Origin: Microvelia longipes | Lineage: Eukaryota > Arthropoda > Insecta > Hemiptera > Veliidae | Assembly (NCBI GenBank): GCA_018340805.1 | Contig: JACMZG010001870.1 | Location: 47,200,309 to 47,264,308 of the forward strand | Reading direction: 5' to 3' | DNA length: 64,000 bases | In this document: piece by piece, positions 1-64,000 of the stretch | Layout of the letters: each line of letters starts with the position of its first letter | How positions within the stretch are numbered: the first letter of the stretch is position 1 | The notes under the pieces: generated by a model | Databases searched by the model: none | Told to the model about the DNA's origin: nothing | What the model saw: only the letters and a program-made list of their open reading frames with translations | Position numbers and translations under genes: made by a program

Positions 1-305
1 TTTTATTTGGTTATTTATTTTTTATTATTTTATTATTTTTATTTATTTATTTTTATGTATTTATTTATTTATTATTCATTTATCTATTATTTTATTTATT
101 TATCATTTCATTTATTTATTATTTTATTTATGGATTCTTTTCGCTTTAAACTTATTTTAAATTTTTAACTTTGTATTTTATTTTATTTTTTTTTTGGACT
201 TTTTATTTAGTGTGTTAAGATTAGGTTATTTATATTAAGTTATTTTGTTAAGTTATGATTGTTACTTGTTTAGGCACTGTAGATGGCATTATAGTCGAAA
301 GCCGG
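1..305 (+). repeat. Retroelement-tail copy 1, cut by satellite
   Basis: A T-rich stretch runs into GCACTGTAGATGGCATTATA, then GTCGAAAGCCGGC. It is repeated nearly exactly at 2352-2673. Here it stops within the GCCGGC and is replaced by the 69-bp satellite. Confidence 0.8.
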
Positions 306-1842
306 CCTAAAGTTTCTCTGACCTAAGTCCTTCCTCTAGTATAAGTCTCTCGACCTAAGTCTAGCAGTTAAAGTTTCTCTGACCTAAGTCCTTCCTCTAG
401 TATAAGTCTCTTCGACCTAAGTCCTCCCTCTAGCAGTTAAAGTTTCTCTGACCTAAGTCCTCCTCTAGTATAGTCTCTGACCTAAGTCCTCCCTCAAGCA
501 GTTAAAGTTTCTCTGACCTAAGTCCTTCCTGTAGTATAAGTCTCTTCGACCTAAGTCTTCCCTCTAGCAGTTAAAGTTTATCTGACTTAAGTCCTTCCTC
601 TAGTATAAGTCTCTTCGACCTAAGTCCTCCCTCTAGCAGTTATAGTTCTCTGACCTAAGTCCTTCCTCTGTATAAGTCTCTTCGACCTAAGTCCTTTCTC
701 TAGCAGTTAAAGTTTCTCTGACCTAATCCTTCCTCTAGTATAAGTCTCTTCGACCTAAGTCTCCCTCTAGCAGTTAATAGTTTCTCTGACCTAAGTCCTT
801 CCTCTAGTATAAGTCTCTTCGACCTAAGTCCTCCCTCTAGCAGTTAAAGTTTCTCTGACCTAAGTCCTTCTCTAGTATAAAGTCTCTTCGACCTAAGTCC
901 TCCTCAAGCAGTTAAAGTTTCTCTTCCTAAGTCTTCCTCTAGTATAAGTCTCTTCGACCTAAGTCCTCCCTCTGCAGTTAAAGTTTCTCCGACCTAAGTC
1001 CTTCCTCTAGTAAAGTCTCTTCGACCTAAGTCCTCCTCTAGCAGTTAAAGTTTCTCCGACCTAAGTCCTTCCTCTAGTATAAGTCTCTTCGACTAAGTCC
1101 TCCCTCTAGCAGTTAAAGTTTCTCTGACCTAAGTCCTTCCTCTAGTATAAGTCTCTTCGACCTAGTCCTCCTCTAGCAGTAAAGTTCTCTGACCTAAGTC
1201 CTTCCTCTAGTATAAGTCTCTTCGACCTAAGTCTCCTCTAGCAGTTAAAGTTTCTCTGACCTAAGTCCTTCCTCTAGTATAAGTCTCTTTGACCTAAGTC
1301 CTCTCTCAAGCAGTTAAAGTTTCTCTGACCTAAGTCCTTCCTGTAGTATAAGTCTCTTCGACCTAAGTCCTCCCTCTAGCAGTTAAAGTTCTCTGACCTA
1401 AGTCCTTCCTCTAGTATAAGTCTCTTCGACCTAAGTCCTCCTCTAGCAGTTAAAGTTTATCTGACTTAAGTCCTTTCTCTAGTATAAGTCTCTTCGACCT
1501 AAGTCCTCCTCTAGCAGTTATAGGTTTCTCTGACCTAAGTTCTTCCTCTAGTATAAGTCTCTTCGACCTAAGTCCTCCCTCTAGCAGTTAAAGTTTCTCT
1601 GACCTAAGTCCTTCCTCTAGTATAAGTCTCTTCGACCTAAGTCCTCCCTCAAGTAGTTAAAGTTTCTCTGACCTAAGTCCTTCCTCTAGTATAAGTCTCT
1701 TCGACCTAAGTCCTCCCTCTAGCAGTTAAAGTTTCTCCGACCTAAGTCCTTCCTCTAGTATAAGTCTCTTCGACCTAAGTCCTCCCTCTAGTAGTTAAAG
1801 TTTCTCTGACCTAAGTCCTTCCTCTAGTATAAGTCTCTTTGA
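306..1842. repeat. 69-bp satellite array
   Basis: About 22 tandem units of about 69 bp. Each unit is an imperfect dimer of two half-units, TCTCTGACCTAAGTCC-TTCC and TCTCTTCGACCTAAGTCC-TCCC, separated by CTAGTATAAG and CTAGCAGTTAAAG. Single-base deletions are common. It lies in the CLPB intron after exon 9. Confidence 0.95.
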
Positions 1843-2034
1843 TATTAAACAACAAACAAACAACATACAACCAATATGATTAAATTAAATACGGTAACAA
1901 CAACAAAAAATCAGTTTTATATGCATGATCCTGATAGTGCAACAAACTACAGTTTAGTAACTAACATATTAACAGCAATAATTAGCAGTTTATCATAAAA
2001 TAATTAGTTGTTAAAAAAACAGAGCCTTACTAAC

Positions 2035-17395
<15,361 letters not shown>

Positions 17396-17930
17396 ACTTT
17401 AACTACTTAAATATATTAAAATACCACAGTTAATAATCAAATATAAATTCCTTATTTTTTTCTAAACTTCTACGATTTTGAATTTTACCTCCGAGTAGGT
17501 TACTCTACTATTTTGTTTACCTCCAGAAGGTTATACATCTTGTTCGGCGTACGATTTCTGTTGATTTCTTTATTCATGGCCGATTATAATGAATTAATGT
17601 TACATTTTTTAGTTAATTAATCAATTATTATTCTAAATTTGATTATTATTAATTTGGTAAGTGTTCAATGTTAATATTCTGTCCATATTTAAGGCTTGTA
17701 AACGTATATGTTCTTGGCTTTTCTTACTTGATGTTCATTTGAATTTGGTGACACATTTTTCTTTTTATTTATTTTTACTTGTTTCTGTTGCTATCTCAAC
17801 AGATTTAATATAATGTTTTTAAAGATCATTTATAGATTTAAGTTGTTTTTACATTTTGTGTTTATTAGGTTTTAAAAACACTATTAAACTTAGCCAGCAG
17901 ACCACCTCTACTGCAATTGTAATGTCAAGT

Positions 17931-18010
17931 TAAAATAAATAAATAAAATGTTTATTTGCAAATAATAAATATTACAAAATGGATGCATTCTATGTATAAC
18001 ATAAGTCTTC
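17931..18010 (-). mobile_element. LINE 3' tail remnant
   Basis: AATAAATAAATAAAATGTTT followed by ATTTGCAAATAATAAATATT resembles the 3' end of the LINE at 13563. Confidence 0.5.
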
Positions 18011-18176
18011 CATTTTAAAAATAATGGGTCAGTGGTTAGCACAGTTCTCCGACTTAACCCTAGATGTTTTACCCTAAGGGTAAAATCAACCCGCTTTTAT
18101 TCCATGTTGTATTGTTTGTTCACATGGACTGTTACAAACACAATACTGCACAAAGCAAATGTTCCAATATAGCTTA

Positions 18177-18579
18177 CAGTCTATCGTTTAGTTTAAAAAT
18201 CTTGACAGGTCAGTTTAGGCAACGCTGATTCTTAAAAAAAAATCCCTGCAAGAAGGGAGCGGGAAAAAAATATGTAAACAAATCAGGTTATTTTACCCGT
18301 ATTTTCTTGGCGATGTTTTTTTACATTTCTTTTGTGTAGTTTTATTTTAAAATATAATTTTTAAGATTAATTTGAAAGTAGTTTTCAAAACGATGTAATC
18401 AAAAGAAGAACCACAAACAAGTGAACGATTGCCGGGAAGAAGGTTTTTTCCCTACAGCGGTTATTGTGGTAGGGATTTTTTTTTCTCTTTCTACGTGAGA
18501 GGTTGGCAGCGGCTTCTCTGATTGGTCAATCCCCAAAATACTTATGACCTTGGGGATTTTTAAACTAAACGATAGACTG
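18177..18579. mobile_element. Tc1/mariner-type MITE, family II, copy 2
   Basis: Same family as 13096-13460 but in reverse orientation. Ends CAGTCTATCG / CGATAGACTG, flanked by TA on both sides. It lies in the interval that holds the two promoters. Confidence 0.9.
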
Positions 18580-18629
18580 TAAGTCGCATGACATTACCAC
18601 ATACATACAGTATACTAAATCCACAAATC

Positions 18630-18745
18630 GTTTTATTGTCTATTGTCTACTTTAAAAATCATGACAGGTCCGTATAGGCACCGCCGAATCTAAAGAAAAA
18701 AATTCCCTACAAGAAGGGAGTTGGAAAAAACTTTCAGTGCAACTT
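18630..18745. mobile_element. Family II MITE fragment
   Basis: GTCTACTTTAAAAATCATGA, CAGGTCCGTATAGGCACCGC and CCCTACAAGAAGGGAG match one end of family II; the rest is missing. Confidence 0.65.
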
Positions 18746-18886
18746 TATAATTATGCCAAGAAATCAAAATTTAATTACATTTATTTTTTTGTAACTTCCT
18801 TATAATCCTAGTAAGCTTTTACAACTAAACATGATTTTTGGTATGATCCATTATGTCATCATCAGACTCATTAGACTATATAAACA

Positions 18887-19175
18887 AAGATTTAGGTCTT
18901 ACGGTGGTGACCCCGTTAATGTAGATGAAGAATCCGATGTTTCTCTTCCAATGTGGAAGGCATCTTCAGGGATATAGGACATCATGGATGAAAACACAAT
19001 GCTCTACAAAACTGAACAGTACAAACTAAAACTGGGTTCAGTTTTGTAGAGCATTGTGTTTCTAACCATGATGTCCTATTTCGCTGAAGATGCCTCCCAC
19101 AATGGTAGCGAAATGTCGAATTCTTCATCTAGATTGACGCGGTCACCACCGGAAGACCTAAATCTTCTTGACAAT
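18887..19175. repeat. Palindromic foldback with hammerhead-like core in each arm
   Basis: Arms run from AGATTTAGGTCTTACGG to its partner CCGGAAGACCTAAATCT. They meet in AACTGAACAG ... CTGGGTTCAGTTTTGTAGAG. Left arm, minus strand: CTGAAGA, stem CTTCCA/TGGAAG, GAAAC (18939-18969). Right arm, plus strand: CTGAAGA, short stem, GAAA (19084-19113). Confidence 0.85.
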
Positions 19176-19490
19176 AACCGTGGAAGCTTGCGCAGTTTAT
19201 TATATAAACAAATATGGTGCTTGAACCAGATCATTTTAAATGCGTATGAAATATAATCATATACATCTGCAGGTAATCACCTGTAGAATTATAACTTGTA
19301 GTAAATAATATTAGCCAATCAAAACAAAAAGCATTATTAACTAGAAACTAAAAATTAGTCAGAATAGACTTGGATCCATGGTGAGAGGCATGCAACACTA
19401 TTTCAGCCACCTTTTTTAAAATAATTTTAATCTCTACTCATATACATCTGTATTTCTGCTGTGTTTATCTTATAGCATTTATCTTATATA
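19176..19490. other. Intergenic, no recognised feature
   Basis: About 315 bp with no exon, family repeat or clear hairpin. Confidence 0.45.
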
Positions 19491-19632
19491 TCAGTTGACA
19501 GCGTGGGAAAATAGTGTTGAGGAACCAATTAGGTTGGCATGATATGAAATTGTAGGTATGGTTTAACCTCATTGGCTCCCTTGCATTTTTTTCCCTCACT
19601 GTCGACTGATTTTAACCGTGTGTCATACTATT
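19491..19632. mobile_element. Family I MITE, short copy
   Basis: TCAGTTGACAGCGTGGGAAA at the left and CACTGTCGACTGATTTTAAC then GTGTGTCATACTA at the right form the family I ends. A related copy is at 26266. Confidence 0.65.
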
Positions 19633-19997
19633 GTTGTTAACTTTTCAAAGCACTATACAATAAATAACACCTCCAACCACTTTTCTCGTTAGGTGTATAG
19701 GAAAAGCATTGTGTTTGCAAAAAAATCTGAAACCAGGTATTCACCTGAATTATCCGTTTTAGTCATAGAGATATATTGCTAGAGGGGGCTGAGCCTATCT
19801 CAATTTTGGTAAATCTTTTTTTTAAATTTCAAAAATTCATAAAACACAGAAAAAGGTTTTGATTCCTTTGAAATTAATCACCCATGTAGTCTTTTAAAAG
19901 AACAGCATCTGTGTTAAATTTCATATCATTATCAGCATTACATTATTTTTATCAAATATCTTGTGTAAGTTATTAAAAAAAATTAAAATAATTAATT

Positions 19998-20190
19998 TGT
20001 CTTGATATTTGGTACAAGTGAATCCCTTTACGTTGTAAATATTTAAATTATAAGTGTTAATATTGAAATATTAACTCTTTTTCATTATGACGAGTTTATC
20101 CACTGTTTTTGTTGGATCATGAAAGTTACGCAGTATCGAGTGAGGTCAGTATCTGATTGGGTGACCACTTGGAATAAAACGACATACACA
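19998..20190 (+). repeat. 5S rRNA-derived SINE-like repeat, copy 1
   Basis: The segment 20123-20178 resembles the internal promoter half of 5S rRNA: AAGTTACGCAGTATCGAG, then GGTCAGTATCTGATTGGGTG and ACCACTTGG. Upstream, TTTGGTACAAGTG is shared with the copy at 52985. It is a SINE3-type derivative and not a functional 5S gene, because flanking stems are missing. Confidence 0.65.
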
Positions 20191-20305
20191 ATTTTTTTCT
20201 TTTGTGTGTTTTTAAGATTATGGTTATCTCTTGTTTTAGGCACTGTTGATGCCAAAACATGAATAGTTGACACAATGTTAAGTGTGGGAGAAAGGAACAG
20301 TGCCC

Positions 20306-20458
20306 AGATAATAATAATAATAAACTTTATTGTAAATATAGATATAAACATTTATTTAGAACAAATAAAGAGATTTACAAACATACGTTTTACATATACA
20401 CAATTTTGCTTATATTGTGTCAACTATTCGTGTTTTGCAAAACTCAGGATTATCAAAT
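20306..20458 (-). mobile_element. LINE tail remnant and fragment of the 24.1-kb element
   Basis: ATAATAATAATAATAAACTTT (about 20306) looks like a LINE 3' end. From 20403, TTGCTTATATTGTGTCAACT and GTGTTTTGCAAAACTC match the flank repeated at 24130 and 41450. Confidence 0.5.
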
Positions 20459-20570
20459 GATTTTGTAACTCTCTTGGTTTAAACTTTTAATTTAGTTGTT
20501 CTCCTGTATCTACTGTGCAATTCATCTCTACAGGTTTATCTTTACTTACATTATTGTTGTTTTTATGTAG

Positions 20571-60496
<39,926 letters not shown>

Positions 60497-60603
60497 GTAA
60501 TATTTTTTATTTAAATTTACCATTAATTTTTGCTGGTATTACCCAAATATGTTTTAGTGAATTTTCATCATGAAAATTATGTTTATGAGGTTGGTAATAG
60601 TTG

Positions 60604-60618
60604 AGGGGGGGGGGGGTT
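60604..60618. repeat. Poly-G run
   Basis: Run of about 13 G; a similar run is at 33201-33210. It could form a G-rich structure. Confidence 0.8.
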
Positions 60619-60715
60619 GATTCTTTTCAGCTTCCTAATAAAGAAATATATAAAAAAATTGAAATAAAAATATATGTATGAAATAAAATAAAAAAATTTT
60701 AAATTATTTTTAAAT

Positions 60716-60717
60716 AA

Positions 60718-60802
<85 letters not shown>
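60716..60802. repeat. TA microsatellite
   Basis: About 85 bp of (TA)n following exon R. Confidence 0.95.
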
Positions 60803-60803
<1 letters not shown>

Positions 60804-61125
60804 CTATAAACTGGTATCTTTATTGCGTCAATTACATTGAATCATTGACGCACTAAGCCTGAAGCACTATGCCTGCAAATTTTCTTCAGGAGTAGGTTTA
60901 GCGCGTCAGTATAAAACTACCTTCACTCACACTAATACAAGCACTCACACTATAAACTGCAGGCATACTGCATCAATTTGTACATACACGTTATCTTTTG
61001 CATGTGCTTATTGCATCTGAGCAATAAACCTGCAATGTTAACATTAGAGTAGGATTATTGCGTCTCGACAACATGTATCTTTTTGAACGAACGTAAGTGA
61101 GTTCTTACATTTCAGAAGAATGGGA
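60803..61125. other. Intron with short GACGCA repeats
   Basis: TTGACGCACTAAGCCTGAAG and related CTGCAA/CCTGCAA phrases recur. No family recognised. Confidence 0.4.
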
Positions 61126-61900
61126 CGGCGCGTTTGTTTGTGTGTTGCGTGTTTGTGTGTTTGTGTGTTGTGTGTTTGTTTGTACGTGTCGCGATAACTG
61201 CCGTAAAAATTGACCGATTTTGATAAAATTTTGTATACAGGTAAAACTAATTATGTGTCAGAGCTGTATAGTTTTTGGTAATATTCCGAAAAATATTTTC
61301 AAAATGGCGGACCGGATAAAAAAAAATTTTGAGCGAAAAATCGTGTTGTATATCGTTTTAAAGCTCTTAAAGAGTAGAAAAGAAAATATATGTTTCATGG
61401 TCAACATTTTAAAATTTTTTGAATAATTTAAAAATGGCGGCTAAAATAATGAACTCAAAAAATTTAAAATTAAAGGAATAACTCGAGTAATATATCGTTG
61501 TAAAGCTCTTGATTAGTAGAACAAAATATGTTATATACTAAATTCCGAAAAATTCAACATGGCGGCCATAATTTAATATAATAATTAGTTTTTACTAATT
61601 TTATAAGAATTTACTAAATAAAGATCTATTGTAATATACTTTAGATACTTTTATACAAGGAAAATTAACTATATGTCAGAGCTGTATAGTTTTTGGTAAT
61701 ATTCCGAAAAATATTTTCAAAATGGCGGCCAATATGGCGGACCGGATAAAAAATTATTGAGCAAAAAAATCGTGTTGTATATCGTATAAAAGCTCTTAAA
61801 GAGTAGAAGAGTAAAAGAAAATATATTTTTCATGGTCAACATTTCAAATTTTTTTAATAATTTAAAAATGACGGCTAAAATAATTAACTCAAAAAATTAA
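61126..61900. repeat. Dispersed repeat with internal duplication
   Basis: A GTGTTTGTGTGT-rich stretch (61134-61185), then GTCGCGATAACTGCCGTAAA. A block with TGTCAGAGCTGTATAGTTTT, TGGTAATATTCCGAAAAAT, AAAATGGCGG and GCTCTTAAAGAGTAGAA occurs at about 61254-61440 and again at 61674-61870. The 68-codon frame at 61220 is part of it. Confidence 0.75.
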
Positions 61901-61904
61901 AATT

Positions 61905-62457
61905 TAAAGCGAGCCTTTTTAACTATGTATTATTATAGACATACGCAATCAAGCGAGCCTTTTTTACACTGCATTAATATAAATATAAGCAATCTAGCGA
62001 GCGAAGCGAGCCTTTTTTACTATGTATTTTTATAAATATACGCAATCTAGCGAGCGAAGCGAGCCTTATTTACAATACATTTTAATTTAAATATAAGCAA
62101 TCTAGCGAGCGAAGCGAGCCTTTTTTTACTATTGATTATTATAAATATACGCAATCTAGCGAGCGAAGCGAGCCTATTTATAACTTTATTATTATAAATA
62201 TAAGCAATCTAGCGAGCCTATTTTTTACTTTGAATTATTATAAATATAAGCAATCTAGCGAGCGAAGCGAGCCTTTTTCACTATGTATTTTTAAAATATA
62301 CGCAATCTAGCGAGCGAAGCGAGCCTTATTTACAATACATTTTAATTTAAATATAAGCAATCTAGCGAGCGAAGCAAGCCTTTTTTTTACTATTGATTAT
62401 TATAAATATACGCAATCAAGCGAGCGAAGCGAGCCTTTTTTACTATGCATTAATATA
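61905..62457. repeat. AGCGAGCGAAGCGAGC array, left part
   Basis: About nine units of roughly 60 bp: GCAATCTAGCGAGCGAAGCG, AGCC, T-run, then an AT-rich stretch ending ATAAATATA. Units alternate between ATACGCAATC and ATAAGCAATC. Confidence 0.93.
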
Positions 62458-63835
62458 AATCTCATACCAATAAGATGTAAGCATATAGAGATGACGCTAC
62501 TTATCTCATACTAATAAGATGTAAGCAAATAGAGATGACTCTACTTATCTCATACTAATAAATGTAAGCATATAGAGATGACGCTACTTATCTCATACTA
62601 ATAGATGTAAGCATACAGAGATGACGCTACTTATCTCATAATAATATGATGTAAGCATATAGAGATGACGCTACTTATCTCATAGCAATAAATGTAAGCA
62701 TATAGAGATGACGCTGCGTATCTCATACTAATAAGATGTAAGCATATAGAGATGACGCTACTTATCTCATACCAATAAGATGTAAGCATATAGAGATGAC
62801 ACTGCGTATCTTATACTAATATCATGTTAGCATATAGAGATAACGCTGCGTATCTCATACTAATAAGATGTAAGCATATAGAGATGACGCTGCCTAACTT
62901 ATACTAATGAAATGTAAGCATATAGAGATGACCCTGCGTATCTCATACTAATAAAATGTAAGCATATAGAGATGACGCTACTTATCTCATTCTAATAAGA
63001 TGTAAGCATATAGAGATGACGCTACTTATCTCATTCTAATAAGATGTAAGCATATAGAGATGACGCTACTTATCTCATACCAATAAGATGTAAGCATATA
63101 GAGATGACGCTACTTATCTCATACTAATAAGATGTAAGCATACAGAGATGACGCTACTTATCTTATAATAATATGATGTAAGCATATAGAGATGACGCTA
63201 CTTATCTCATAGCAATAACATGTTAGCATATAGAGATGACGCTGCGTATCTCATACTAATAAGATGTAAGCATATAGAGATGACGCTACTTATCTCATTC
63301 TAATAAGATGTAAGCATATAGAGATGACGCTACTTATCTTATACTAATAAGATGTAAGCATATAGAGATGACGCTACTTATCTTATAGCAATAACATGTT
63401 AGCATATAGAGATGACACTGCATATCTCATACTAATAAGATGTAAGCATATAGAGATGACGCTACTTATCTCATTCTAATAAGATGTAAGCATACAGAGA
63501 TGACGCTACTTATCTTATAATAATATGATGTAAGCATATAGAGTTGACGCTACTTATCTCATACCAAAGAGATGTAAGCATATAGAGATGACACTGCGTA
63601 CTTCATACTAATAAGATGTAAGCATATAGAGATCGCTACTTATCTCATACTAATAAGATGTAGCATATAGAGATGACGTAAGCATATAGAGATGACGCTA
63701 ATAAGAGCATATAGAGATGACGCTACTTATCTTATACTAATAAGATGTAAGCATATAGAGATGACGCTACTTATCTCATACCGAAGAGATGTAAGCATAT
63801 AGAGATGACACTGCGTACTTCATACTAATAAGATG
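62458..63835. repeat. 44-bp satellite array
   Basis: About 31 units of ATCTCATACTAATAAGATGT, AAGCATATAGAGATGACGCT and ACTT. Variants ACTT/GCGT and TACT/TACC/TTCT recur in blocks. It is inserted between two parts of the AGCGAGCGAAGCGAGC array. Confidence 0.96.
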
Positions 63836-64000
63836 TTTTGATTATAGACATACGCAATCAAGCGAGCGAAGCGATACACTGCATTAATATAAATATAAGC
63901 AATCTAGCGAGCGAAGCGAGCCATACTAAATATAAGCAATCTAGCGAGCGAAGCGAGCCTTTTTTACTATTGACGCAATCTAGCGAGCGAAGCGAGGTAT
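63836..64000. repeat. AGCGAGCGAAGCGAGC array, right part
   Basis: The motif resumes (ATACGCAATCAAGCGAGCGA) after the 44-bp array and runs to the window end. Confidence 0.9.

Larger units (their letters stand above)
17396..20570. promoter_or_regulatory. Divergent interval between CLPB and the PCM1-like gene
   Basis: Both genes read away from this interval, so it must hold both promoters and the untranslated 5' exon(s) of the plus-strand gene. A donor-like GGTAAGTG at 17656/17657 could end such an exon; a 14-codon ATG frame at 17576-17620 could then be an upstream ORF. No TATA box or CpG-rich core stands out. The interval also holds a LINE tail, a Tc1/mariner-type MITE, a palindromic foldback, a MITE fragment and a 5S-derived repeat. 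Confidence 0.45.

Overview
This is nuclear DNA of an animal. It is very AT-rich, its protein-coding genes are split by GT-AG introns, and well over 90% of it is intron or repeat. The repeats (a Jockey/CR1-type LINE, a GIY-YIG Penelope-like element, Tc1/mariner-type MITEs, tRNA- and 5S-derived SINEs, long TA tracts) suit an invertebrate with a large repeat-rich genome. An arthropod, possibly an insect, is my best guess, but no feature fixes the species.

Two genes lie head to head. On the minus strand, nine exons between 17395 and 2035 encode a CLPB/SKD3-type mitochondrial AAA+ disaggregase: leader, hydrophobic segment, ankyrin repeats, then the AAA+ core to the arginine-finger region. The exons join in frame into 528 codons. 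The C-terminal exons lie beyond base 1. On the plus strand, 18 exons from 20579 to 60496, plus one candidate microexon, encode a coiled-coil, Ser- and Pro-rich protein that I read as a PCM1-like (pericentriolar material 1) centriolar-satellite scaffold. It continues past base 64000. The interval 17396-20578 holds both 5' ends.

The rest is repeats. Tandem arrays: 69-bp satellite (306-1842), 34-bp (3296-3515), 43-bp (9627-10040), 29-bp (25152-25465), 85-bp satellite (26692-30053), 32-bp palindromic array (42912-43318), 43-bp (44480-46424), 29-bp (46866-47507), and a 44-bp array (62458-63835) nested in another array. There are also many foldback elements, including a nest of three inverted repeats at 37.5-40.9 kb that carries mariner-type transposase ends.

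The most unusual signal is a recurring core, CTGANGA - short hairpin - GAAA, which resembles the hammerhead ribozyme core. It occurs once downstream of the Penelope-like ORF. It also recurs in at least eight inverted-repeat loci that share one geometry: minus-strand motif in the left arm, plus-strand motif in the right arm. Both large satellites at 0.3-1.8 and 26.7-30 kb abut such tails. A separate element at 24.1-24.4 kb has the best hammerhead candidate, with stems II and III and a GTC triplet. Other notable points are a duplicated exon in the PCM1-like gene, a candidate 24-nt microexon, an immunoglobulin-domain fragment in a CLPB intron, and arrays that supply or mimic splice signals. Coordinates of exons come from reading splice sites and phases by eye; gene names rest on recalled family motifs, not a search.
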